Below are positions 55,694 through 64,000 of a stretch of DNA of 64,000 bases, one piece after another. The position numbers were made by a program, and so were the translations under genes. The notes under the pieces were generated by a model, which was given only the letters and a program-made list of their open reading frames with translations, ran no database searches and was not told the DNA's origin. Position 1 is the stretch's first letter. Each line of letters starts with the position of its first letter. The DNA is from Hormiphora californensis. Lineage: Eukaryota > Ctenophora > Tentaculata > Cydippida > Pleurobrachiidae. The stretch covers positions 5,398,733 to 5,462,732 of the forward strand of contig CM035353.1 in NCBI GenBank assembly GCA_020137815.1. The letters are read 5' to 3'.

Positions 55694-58674
55694 ATGGGCA
55701 ATACCAACGGTGAGTTAAAAAAATGATGCTGTCGTAGTCCCTTGTTGAGTAGGGGTCCCACCCCTTACTCAACACCCCTTACTACACCCTTACTTTACCC
55801 TAATTATTACACCCCTTACTCAACAAGTAGTCCCTTGAATCGCTTGAAATTGCAACCGTTCGAAAATCAGTATGAATAAATCTCCATCATCCGCCACCTA
55901 CTATGCAAAAGAAAGCACTGCTCGGCTATGGGGTACCCGCATTACTATACTGTCAGAACACAGGATAATATACTTTCAGACTGGTTACTTTCCTGCCAAG
56001 CTAATAGGTTATTTGTAATCTATTATTTGATCGCATAGCCCATTTTTTAATTTAGTAAGCACTGATCATACCGCACTACAGCACTGCAATTGGGTACATG
56101 CTGTGTGCACATTGCTAATTCATCCCAGGCAAGAAAAAGGAAGATTCGATCGAGGAGGAGGTATCTGTGAAAGATGACGATGTATTTGAAAAAGGGCCGG
56201 ATAATGTTTCCAGTGAGCCAGCTCCCACGGCAGAGGGTGGTGACATGAGTGATCAGGAGGTGGTCGCCATGGGTGGTGACATGGGTGAGCAGGAAGTGGT
56301 CGCCATGGAAACTTCTGAAGAGTCCCCTAAAGAAGCGGCTGAAGAGGACACTAAGCAAGATGATCCGGTTGATCCTGTAACAGAAGATGCAGAGTCGGTG
56401 AACCAGTCAGTGGGGGAAGAGGAATCCGATGGTACGGCTTTGGAACTGCCAGGCCAATGCAATCTAGCAGGACCGGGAACAATCTTTATAAACAAAGATA
56501 TTTTATTTGATCATATCAATTATAATATTGCATGTGCTAACGGCTTATGTTTTGCACGATCTGCACGTATAACGCGGGTGCTAATAGTGCAAAAATAACC
56601 TTGTTTCTGTAGATAAAATAATCTCCTTTTAGGAGTCCTAATATCGGCCCATATTTCAGAGAAACTACAAGAACTAGATGGTTCCTCAGCCTTTGCAGTG
56701 ACCGAGACTGCCGATGACAACAAGCTTGCTTCTTCAGACGGGGTAAATATACTCAATACTGATACAGAACAGCTGCAATTTACTCAATGACTTACTCAAT
56801 GAGTAACTTATTACAGTACACAGTACAAACAGTACACGGACAGTCGCGGACTCTAAGTCTAACAGACTCTAAGTTTAACGGACTCCAGGTCTAATCCCTA
56901 AGCCCTATCCCCTAACCTCAAACACAAATATCGGCCCTAACACTTCTAAATGAGTATAGAGGCACAGCAAACTCTCGTTTCCGCGGAAACGGCCGATCAA
57001 ATCTCGAGCTCGATGCAAATGATTTTAGCGTCCGGCAGCCGGACGCTAAAATCATTTGCATCGAGCTCGAGATTTGATCGGACTCCGGCTCCCCAATATT
57101 CATATGTATCATTTAGGATAACAGCGCTGAAAACGAATCAGTGGAAGCTGAAGACGTTCTCCGGGAGGACAAGAAAAGCGAAACAGTTCTTCGAGTGGTC
57201 ATTCATTCTGTTGATGGAATAACACGTGAAACTGATACGGTGTCTGCAGTAGACCCCTTTGTAGAGGTGAGTAAACCTTATAACCTTAACCTTAACCTTA
57301 ACCTTAACCTTAACCTTAACCTTAACCTTAACCTTAACCTTAACCTTAACCTTAACCTTAACCTTAACATTAACCTTAACCTTAACCTTAACCTTAACCT
57401 TAACCTTAACCTTAACCTTAACCTTAACCTTAACCAATAACCTTAACCTTAACCTTAACCTTAACCTTAACCTGGCCTTAACCTTAACCTGGCCTTAACC
57501 TTAACCTTCATCTCTCCTAGGTACTTGCTAATTCGGTATTACTTGGTGCAACCAAACCTCGACAAGATACGACATCTTGTGTCATTGAAGAGGCATTCTT
57601 TATCAAGACCGCTCAAAGTCCGGACAAACTAAAACTCAAGTTTCAATTGAAGGACCAGGACCACATGAGCGAACATGATCTTTTAGGACATGTAAGTAGG
57701 GTAGAAAGGGGTAAAATGGCACACGGGGTAAAATGGCACATGTATGGGGTAAAATGGTCCTAGTTATTACATGTAGTCACGTGACTTTTTCTCCAGCGGA
57801 GACCTGCTCGTTCTGTTCCGAATTTTTGCTTTAAAACTGCTGTAATTTCTGTTTGAGTTGGCCGATTTTAATTTTGCAAAAACTGCCAGTTAGGGTTTTT
57901 ATCCTTCTAAAACTTGGTATAAAAATTTTTCAAAAAACCCACTATTAAGTTGATTAAATTGTCAAATTAGTCAAACTGGGGTAAAATGGTTCACCCTCGC
58001 TGGGGTAAAATGGTTCACCCTGGGACCAATGAAATCGAGCCTCCAATACCACGTGATACCAACTGGGGTAAAATGGTCCAGCACACTGGGGTAAAATGGT
58101 CCAGCAGAACAGAAATTACTGAAGATAACATGGACCATTTTACCCCAGTGCTCTAACAACACCAGGCACGTGATAAAAATCGAGCAATGCTATTGGCTGG
58201 ACCATTTTACCCCAGTGCAAAATTTCCAAAAAAAGCCCTACCAAACTTTTTGAATTGATTAATTAAGCTATTAAATAAAACTTTCAGATTTTAAAATTTA
58301 GCTCGTCTGAAAGGAAAACGTTTCATTGGATAGCCTATATAATTTTTTTTCTTCTTGCTGTATAAATTGAGTATTTTAGAACCTAAAACGTTAGAAAGTG
58401 TGCCATTTTACCCCTTTCTACCCTATAAAAGAAAAGTGTGTTAATGCAAGTGTCGCAAGTGAGTTTTATTATATTTTCATTATCCAATTTAAATATCCAA
58501 TCGTGTACTTATATAACTATTAACTAATCCTTCCTTTTATCTCTCTCCTAGGGCTATTTTGATTTGAGCGAAGAAGATATGACAGAGAAACAAACCGTCC
58601 ACCTGAAGTGGAAGGGAAGTGAGATCGGACAACTTTTAATCAGTGTTGATTTTCAAAATATAACAATTGTATAA
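55694..58674 (+). CDS. C2-domain protein with acidic N-terminus, 281 aa
   Basis: Six exons agree in phase: 55694-55709, 56129-56431, 56660-56742, 57117-57266, 57521-57691, 58552-58674 (TAA). It begins MGNTNGKKKED: Gly2 with Asn/Thr and following lysines fits N-myristoylation plus a basic patch, so membrane attachment is likely (inference). Residues 15-130 are highly acidic, with a tandem repeat GGDMSDQEVVAM/GGDMGEQEVVAM. The C-terminal 120 residues form a C2 domain: LRVVIHSVDGI (strand 1), SAVDPFVEV (loop 1), KLKLKFQLKDQDHMSEHDLL (strand 6/loop 3) and GQLLISVDFQ. Several loop Asp residues expected for Ca2+ binding are present. The donor at 56431 (GATG|gtacgg) is weak. If it is unused, exon 2 reads on to a stop at 56598 and gives a short protein lacking the C2 domain. 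Confidence 0.8.
55738..55836. repeat. Inverted repeat with CTTGTTGAGTA ends
   Basis: CCCTTGTTGAGTAGGGG at the left is mirrored by CCCCTTACTCAACAAG at the right, with internal ACCCCTTACT repeats. It lies in intron 1 of the C2 gene, 28 bases after the donor. Related motifs occur at 52927 and 58696. Confidence 0.65.
56993..57081. repeat. Perfect 89-bp palindrome (44-bp arms, 1-nt loop)
   Basis: Arms 56993-57036 (CCGATCAAATCTCGAGCTCG...) and 57038-57081 are exact complements around a single A at 57037. It lies in intron 3 of the C2 gene, 35 bases before the acceptor at 57116. Such a perfect, loopless palindrome is unstable in most hosts, so it is either very young or selected. Confidence 0.95.
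57278..57513. repeat. (AACCTT)n hexamer array
   Basis: About 38 copies of AACCTT with a few variants (ACATTAACC, CTGGCC), starting 11 bases after the donor at 57267 and ending just before the acceptor at 57520. It almost fills the intron of the C2 gene. It does not match the TTAGGG telomere repeat. Leu-Asn and Lys-Val ORFs are repeat translation. Confidence 0.97.
57697..58425. mobile_element. 729-bp TIR element rich in GGGGTAAAATGG
   Basis: Ends TAGGGTAGAAAGGGGTAAAA and TTTTACCCCTTTCTACCCTA are exact inverted repeats (about 27 bp). Internal copies of GGGGTAAAATGG occur in both orientations (57719-57755 and 57977-58211). It begins 5 bases after the donor of the last C2-gene intron. It has no transposase, so it is a non-autonomous DNA transposon. 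Confidence 0.8.
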
Positions 58675-59008
58675 AAACTGTACCCTGGGACATTTTGTTG
58701 AGTAAGGGAAATTGATTTTAATTATCTAAATACGTTGCTTAGGAAACTAAATATGTGGTACACAATTAAGAAACAATATTATTTTTTGATACAATTTAGT
58801 TGAACGTAAAAATTAGCCCATTCTTCGTTTAGATGCTGTCTGCCGACCCGATTTCCGGATTTCAATCTGATCGCTAAAACGGGTCTCATGTTGCCACCAG
58901 ACAAACTTCAGATGGGGCTCCGGCTAAATCAAGAAAGAGACCTAAATCTGACATTTCCATCCCCACGAAAATCTTGGTGACATATAGACACCTGGCGCGA
59001 CCCCCGCA

Positions 59009-59593
59009 CACAGGTGTCGGCTCCGCCCCCTAAAAAAGGGTCGTGTCTTTCAAGGCTTTTTGCACGCGATCCACTGGACCGATTTGCATCCGGTTTGTCG
59101 CAAAAGACTACAAATTGATCCTAGTTTACTGGAAAATACCCGAGAAGTTTGTCTGTCAACAGGAAGTGGGTCAAAATTGACACTGAAGTCAAATCTATAA
59201 TCTGGCTTCCGAGCCTTTTTGTACCACTCCCTGCTCCCAGACGGTTTAGAATGAATCTGAGGGTATCAGAAGATAGGTTGAAGTCTTGTGAGTACTGGAA
59301 AATACCCGGCATTAATAGCTGATGCTAATTGCATCAACATATCTCCCAATATCTTCTAAACCGCATGGGCGTAGTGCAGAAACTCTCGGAAGCCAGAATA
59401 TAGATTTGACTTCAGTGTCAATTTTGACCCACTTCCTGTTGACAGACAAACTTCTCGGGTATTTTCCAGTATATTATGATCAATTTGTAGTCTTTTGCGA
59501 CAAACCGGATGCAAATCGGTCCAGTGGATCGCTTGCAACAATGCAACATCCCTTGAAAGAAACGACCCTTTTTGGGGCGGAGCAGACACCTGT
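59009..59593. mobile_element. Foldback element with 245-bp arms
   Basis: Left arm (about 59009-59262) and right arm (about 59350-59593) are reverse complements: ACAGGTGTCGGCTCCGCCCC opposite GGGGCGGAGCAGACACCTGT. Shared inner blocks include GGTCCAGTGGATCGC and TGACACTGAAGTCAAAT. Arms differ at scattered positions. No coding. The stretch 58675-59000 before it is plain AT-rich 3' flank of the C2 gene. Confidence 0.8.
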
Positions 59594-60291
59594 ACTGTAT
59601 GTGAGCTCTTAATCTTGGTCGCGTACGGTGTCTATTTCACCAAACGAAAATCCTGTCTTATCTATCTATCTGCACGCCAGTACCATTTGCCAATTAGGGT
59701 TCCCACGACCCGCACCTCAAACCTCGATTCAAGGGACCCTCTATTTACCGAACGGATAAATTTCCCCTGAACTAGATCACTCCACCTATTCATACTGCAC
59801 CGCAATTAGAATCTGTCTGGCGGCGCCGACCCGACCCGACCTGAGCACCGCCAACAGCCTAAGAAAATCACCCCATCAAAAGTTTGAATCGCTAATTCTT
59901 GATTGGCGTCGCTAAAAAACTCGTTCACGGGATTCGCGACGCTATCAAGAATTAGCGAGTCAAACTGTTGATAGGGGCAACCGTGCAATTGAACCTTTCC
60001 CATTGGGAAGTGTGGGAATCCCTCACTTTCCTGAGAAGTCCGGTAAATCGAGATTTTACTGGTAGCTGAACATGAAAATTAAAAAAGCGTTTTAGATTCA
60101 AAGTATATGTGTTCCAATTGACTGATATATAAATCACTAAATTGTATTGTTCCATTGCAATTTGCACCATTAATTGTCTCAATTATATTGTCTCAATTGA
60201 CCGTAGATTCACAACTGCATATAACGTGGTTCCTCTCAGCGAGAGAGAGATGTGGAGTTCCACTCAGCGAGATAGAGATGTGGAGTTCCAC

Positions 60292-60417
60292 TCAGCGATG
60301 ATGCATGACTGGGGAGGAATGTTTGGATGGTAGGAGGGTGGTGAATCCGTCCTCTGGGGGCTGCTCGTAGTCTGGATCCTCGATTTCATCTTCAAAATCA
60401 CTACTATCTGGATCATC
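60292..60417 (-). pseudogene. Duplicated last exon of the SH2 gene
   Basis: An exact copy, 1,628 bases downstream, of exon 61920-62045 with its ctttgcag| acceptor, reading DDPDSSDFEDEIEDPDYEQP... to the same stop. It could serve as an alternative last exon giving the same protein with a different 3' end, or be unused. Confidence 0.75.
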
Positions 60418-60691
60418 CTGCAAAGAGTTGTATTGTTCATACAACACAAGCAAAGAGAGGAATTGTTATATGTTCTAACCCTCCTTTACGGGGTGCGCGA
60501 AACAGTCTAGCTAGGTAAGAGAGGGAGTTGAGTCAACAAGAAACTGAGGCCCACAGTGTGTGGGCCCCACACCGTCCTACTGATATGAGGGGAGTCAGTA
60601 GGACGGTGTGGGTGAGACACAACAAGGGGGAGAGTAGAGAGTGAGATGATATCAGTGATTCGTATTATGGGCTGCGACTTCCAGCAGTAAC

Positions 60692-60908
60692 GGACCCCGA
60701 TTTACCGGACCCCGATTTACCGGACCCCGATTTACCGGACCCCGATTTACCGGACCCCGATTTACCGGACCCCGATTTACCGGACCCCGATTTACCGGAC
60801 ACCGATTTACCGGACCCCGATTTACCGGACACCGATTTACCGGACCCCGATTTACCGGACCCCGATTTACCGGACCCCGATTTACTGGACCCCGATTTAC
60901 CGGACCCT
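60692..60908. repeat. GGACCCCGATTTACC 15-bp array, copy 1
   Basis: About 14 tandem units with two GGACACC variants at fixed positions and one TTTACT, identical in order to the array at 62320-62546. The unit equals the terminal motif of the pogo-like MITEs. The Gly-Ser-Gly-Lys-Ser ORF is repeat translation. Confidence 0.95.
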
Positions 60909-62536
60909 CTATTTACCGAACGGATAAATTTCCCCTGAACTAGATCACTCCACCTATTCATACTGCACCGCAATTAGAATCTGTCTGGCGGCGCCGACCC
61001 GACCCGACCTGAGCACCGCCAACAGCCTAAGAAAATCACCCCATCAAAAGTTTGAATCGCTAATTCTTGATTGGCGTCGCTAAAAAACTCGTTCACGGGA
61101 TTCGCGACGCTATCAAGAATTAGCGAGTCAAACTGTTGATAGGGGCAACCGTGCAATTGAACCTTTCCCATTGGGAAGTGTGGGAATCCCTCACTTTCCT
61201 GAGAAGTCCGGTAAATCGAGATTTTACTGGTAGCTGAACATGAAAATTAAAAAAGCGTTTTTTGGGTTATTTAACAAGAGATCCTCATATCGAAATACAA
61301 TTGAGTAGTATTACAACAGATATATTTCACGCACAAACACACACGATCACGTACACTCCAAATAACAGATCAGTACAAACTACAAGTAGAACTTTTTAGT
61401 CAGACTCAATCGCAATTGGGATAATGTGCCAGTTGTACCTAAAACACTATGGAGCTGTTGGATCGGTGTTCAATTGAATCTTTTAGACCTAAAATCTAGC
61501 CCTTTTACCGCCTAGAAAAACACAAACTTAGTTACACATACACACACACACAAACACACGAATCGTATTGTTTGAGTTTGCAATTGTTATAAAATATATA
61601 TATTTCCTATCAGTGTCACTTCCCTCATCATGAGTGATCCTATATTTCTTACAAATTTCAGTCCTAAAGTTATTAGATTTCCACATCATATGATGAGCTC
61701 GGATTTCTCTCAATCACGCAATAAATCAAAGTATATGTGTTCCAATTGACTGATATATAAATCACTAAATTGTATTGTTCCATTGCAATTTGCACCATTA
61801 ATTGTCTCAATTATATTGTCTCAATTGACCGTAGATTCACAACTGCATATAACGTGGTTCCTCTCAGCGAGAGAGAGATGTGGAGTTCCACTCAGCGAGA
61901 TAGAGATGTGGAGTTCCACTCAGCGATGATGCATGACTGGGGAGGAATGTTTGGATGGTAGGAGGGTGGTGAATCCGTCCTCTGGGGGCTGCTCGTAGTC
62001 TGGATCCTCGATTTCATCTTCAAAATCACTACTATCTGGATCATCCTGCAAAGAGTTGTATTGTTCATACAACACAAGCAAAGAGAGGAATTGTTATATG
62101 TTCTAACCCTCCTTTACGGGGTGCGCGAAACAGTCTAGCTAGGTAAGAGAGGGAGTTGAGTCAACAAGAAACTGAGGCCCACAGTGTGTGGGCCCCACAC
62201 CGTCCTACTGATATGAGGGGAGTCAGTAGGACGGTGTGGGTGAGACACAACAAGGGGGAGAGTAGAGAGTGAGATGATATCAGTGATTCGTATTATGGGC
62301 TGCGACTTCCAGCAGTAACGGACCCCGATTTACCGGACCCCGATTTACCGGACCCCGATTTACCGGACCCCGATTTACCGGACCCCGATTTACCGGACCC
62401 CGATTTACCGGACCCCGATTTACCGGACACCGATTTACCGGACCCCGATTTACCGGACACCGATTTACCGGACCCCGATTTACCGGACCCCGATTTACCG
62501 GACCCCGATTTACTGGACCCCGATTTACCGGACCCC
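60908..62536. repeat. Tandem duplication, second unit
   Basis: Second copy of A plus B with an extra 460-base segment containing (CA)-rich sequence at 61536-61558. This copy is the one adjacent to the SH2 gene and holds its in-place last exon. Confidence 0.92.
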
Positions 62537-63718
62537 GATTTACCAGGATGATCACGGGAAGGTTTTGTCTGGTAAATCTGGGTCCACCTGCATTTCAAAT
62601 TACCTTGTATAACGGGTTATTTCTGTTGAGTGTGAGTTTACACGCCAAGCCCTCCTGCTCATTGCAGTGATGATGAATCAGGGACTCCATGTCTGCAAAT
62701 ACCCTTCCACTACCCTGCAGAATAGAGAGTGCAGGGGGTTATAAACAGGGAGAGTGGTTTATAAAACCGTGGTTAGATACTCTGTTTCATCGTGCCCCCC
62801 CAAGGGGAGCTGGTTAGAAGAAGTTACATATAAACCGATGAACTGATCATGGCGGTGCAGTCGGGAGAGATTATTGATAGACATACCGGGAAGTAGAATC
62901 CCTCGTTACTAGGGTAAATCAGATAGTGGTAGGTACCGTTAGCTCCCCGTAGTGATAGCGCAAAGCAACCTGGGGGGGGGGAGAAGATGCTACAATAAAA
63001 AACCATCCGATACCTCCAGACATGTCAAGGCTCATGTTCGCAACAGTTCAAGGAAGCCGGGCTGTTACAGAGCATGGTTACACGTTATGGAAGGAGCTGT
63101 TACAGCTAACATGTGCAGGGAGAGTAGTAGTTCACCAAGAGATGTCATGAAATGGTTTTATAAGAACTGTAACTATGAGATCCTACCTTTCTGTGTCTGA
63201 GACATTCGTACAATAAAGGCACCCTCGCACTCGTGTAACAAGCACTCCAGTGCAATGTGTCTCGGGATGCCGCCCTGGAACCAGAATTGATCCTTTATCT
63301 CTGGAGGTATAGTCATCTGGTCCGTTACAACGTGACTGGGTCTCCTTAGGTTCTCCTGTTGTGCGGACAGCTGCTGTTAGTGATATATATGTGCTGTACA
63401 GTCTCTGTGTATGATATATCGTGTTTCAGTCAGAGCATTGACCATTGACCCAGATATTCTCGTGCAATCAGAGCACTGTCCTGACATAACTATTATACCC
63501 ACTAATACCATTTGCCGCTCCAGAATATATGGAACACCCTGTACCAACTTACCATTTGCCGCTCGGGTATTGAATGAGGCTCACAGCTTCCACTTCGTTT
63601 CCACCTCTGGTTGGAGCTGAGCGGGTGGGCTGGTGGTGTTTCAGATCCGTCCAGCCAATTCTCAATCCGCGACTTGATATCCGAGTCTTTTAGTGCTGTC
63701 CGCAGATCAACGGGTGAT
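61920..63718 (-). CDS. SH2-domain adaptor-like protein, 3' part
   Basis: SH2 domains bind phosphotyrosine peptides in tyrosine-kinase signalling. Minus-strand exons agree in phase: 63553-63718, 63187-63355, 62887-62969, 62604-62714, 61920-62045 (TGA 61920-61922). The first encodes a polar linker (SPVDLRTALKDSDIKSRIEN). The SH2 domain follows: FWFQGGIPRHIALECLL, then GAFIVRMSQTQKGCFALSLR with the phosphate-binding Arg of the FLVRES-type motif, YHYLIYPSNEGFYFP, and VFADMESLIHHHCNEQEG. The acidic tail has DPDYEQPPEDGF, whose Tyr could itself be phosphorylated (inference). No kinase or SH3 domain is visible here. The 5' exons lie upstream of a GA microsatellite at 63721 and were not identified. 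I cannot assign a subfamily. Confidence 0.88.
62320..62590. repeat. 15-bp array, copy 2, with closing MITE end
   Basis: The same array as 60692-60908, continuing through AGGATGATCACGGG to GGTAAATCTGGGTCC, the inverted partner of the repeated end. The whole looks like one pogo-like MITE whose left terminal repeat has been multiplied about 15-fold. It lies in the last intron of the SH2 gene. Confidence 0.85.
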
Positions 63719-63720
63719 CT

Positions 63721-63759
63721 GGAGAGAGAGAGGGTGAGAGAGAGAGAGAGAGAGAGGGT

Positions 63760-63798
<39 letters not shown>

Positions 63799-63806
63799 GG
63801 AGAGAG
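63721..63806. repeat. (GA)n microsatellite
   Basis: GA tract with GGTGAG interruptions, immediately next to the SH2-gene acceptor. On the gene strand it is a CT tract that may act as the polypyrimidine tract. Nothing further is identified in 63807-64000. Confidence 0.95.
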
Positions 63807-64000
63807 CAGTGTGTAATTGATTGTTTCAATGATATATATACCGCGAGTGCACATATCACTCCCGCTGTGCGCGACCATTTGCACGCTGAAATATCCTTGC
63901 TGCGCGGGAGCGTGCGATATGTTAGCGTGGAATTAATGAGAAAAGTTTCTGCGTTTACACAACAACGGATATGTGACTGAAAGGGATACACGAAAGGAAG

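Larger units (their letters stand above)
59741..60908. repeat. Tandem duplication, first unit
   Basis: Segment A (59741-60095) recurs at 60908-61262 and segment B (60098-60908) recurs at 61726-62536, apparently identical. The second unit has about 460 extra bases (61263-61725) between A and B. Segment B includes the last SH2-gene exon and the 15-bp satellite. Confidence 0.92.

Noticed and set aside
57278-57513. Possible interstitial telomere sequence
   Set aside because: The unit is AACCTT, not the animal CCCTAA/TTAGGG repeat, and it is confined between a splice donor and acceptor.
59806-60003. MGKVQLHGCPYQQFDSL ORF duplicated at 60974-61171
   Set aside because: It is identical because the DNA was duplicated; there are no splice links, no family match and no third-position divergence to judge selection.
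60665-60973. GSGKS-repeat ORF resembling multiple nucleotide-binding P-loops (also 62293-62598)
   Set aside because: It is the translation of the 15-bp satellite GGACCCCGATTTACC; another frame gives an equally open NRGPV repeat.

Overview
The window is nuclear DNA from an animal. It has split genes with GT-AG introns of roughly 50 bp to 4 kb, AT-rich intergenic DNA, TATA boxes and AATAAA signals, and animal-type protein families (an anoctamin/TMEM16, a four-repeat annexin, an SH2-domain adaptor and a C2-domain protein). The compact intron-rich genes, together with very dense MITEs, foldback elements and GA/CT microsatellites, would fit an early-branching invertebrate such as a sponge. That placement is inference; no marker gene here proves it. 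I see no rRNA genes, CRISPR arrays or bacterial operons. All gene models below were built by hand from exon reading frames, splice sites and phase agreement.

Layout: 0-2.4 kb holds a small MITE, a TATA box with a possible tiny first exon, and microsatellites. 2.48-7.98 kb is the N-terminal half of an anoctamin gene, including two alternative copies of the exon for the cysteine-rich loop after TM1. At about 8.03-13.58 kb the gene is interrupted by a block (dispersed repeat + GACCAT hexamer array + about 5 kb body). The body recurs at 16.35-21.34 kb. The first copy has many single-base deletions relative to the second. The anoctamin C-terminal exons follow at 13.67-14.31 kb; all middle transmembrane exons are missing. 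20.2-28.1 kb is an unrecognised coiled-coil/charged-protein gene. One of its introns holds two adjacent TTAA-flanked 1.4 kb palindromic elements. 28.1-31.6 kb is intergenic, with a 311-bp tandem repeat and a minisatellite. 31.8-36.4 kb holds two or three exons of an unknown gene, with a third TTAA palindromic element in an intron.

38.4-44.0 kb is a 5.6 kb structure with about 1.15 kb inverted terminal arms enclosing a truncated minus-strand gene. 46.8-52.1 kb is a complete 11-exon annexin of 429 aa. Its first repeat carries an insertion and only two of its four repeats keep recognisable calcium-loop signatures. 53.06-53.37 kb is a small single-exon protein whose end resembles a C-type lectin fold. 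55.7-58.7 kb is a complete 6-exon C2-domain protein with an MGN start. 59.7-62.5 kb is a recent tandem duplication carrying an extra copy of the last exon of the minus-strand SH2 gene (61.9-63.7 kb, 5' end outside the identified region).

The genes look like independent housekeeping and signalling loci (membrane scrambling/ion flux, calcium-dependent membrane binding, phosphotyrosine signalling), not a cluster that works together. The most distinctive material is the mobile/foldback DNA, the paired anoctamin exons, and the duplicated block, which may be an assembly artefact.
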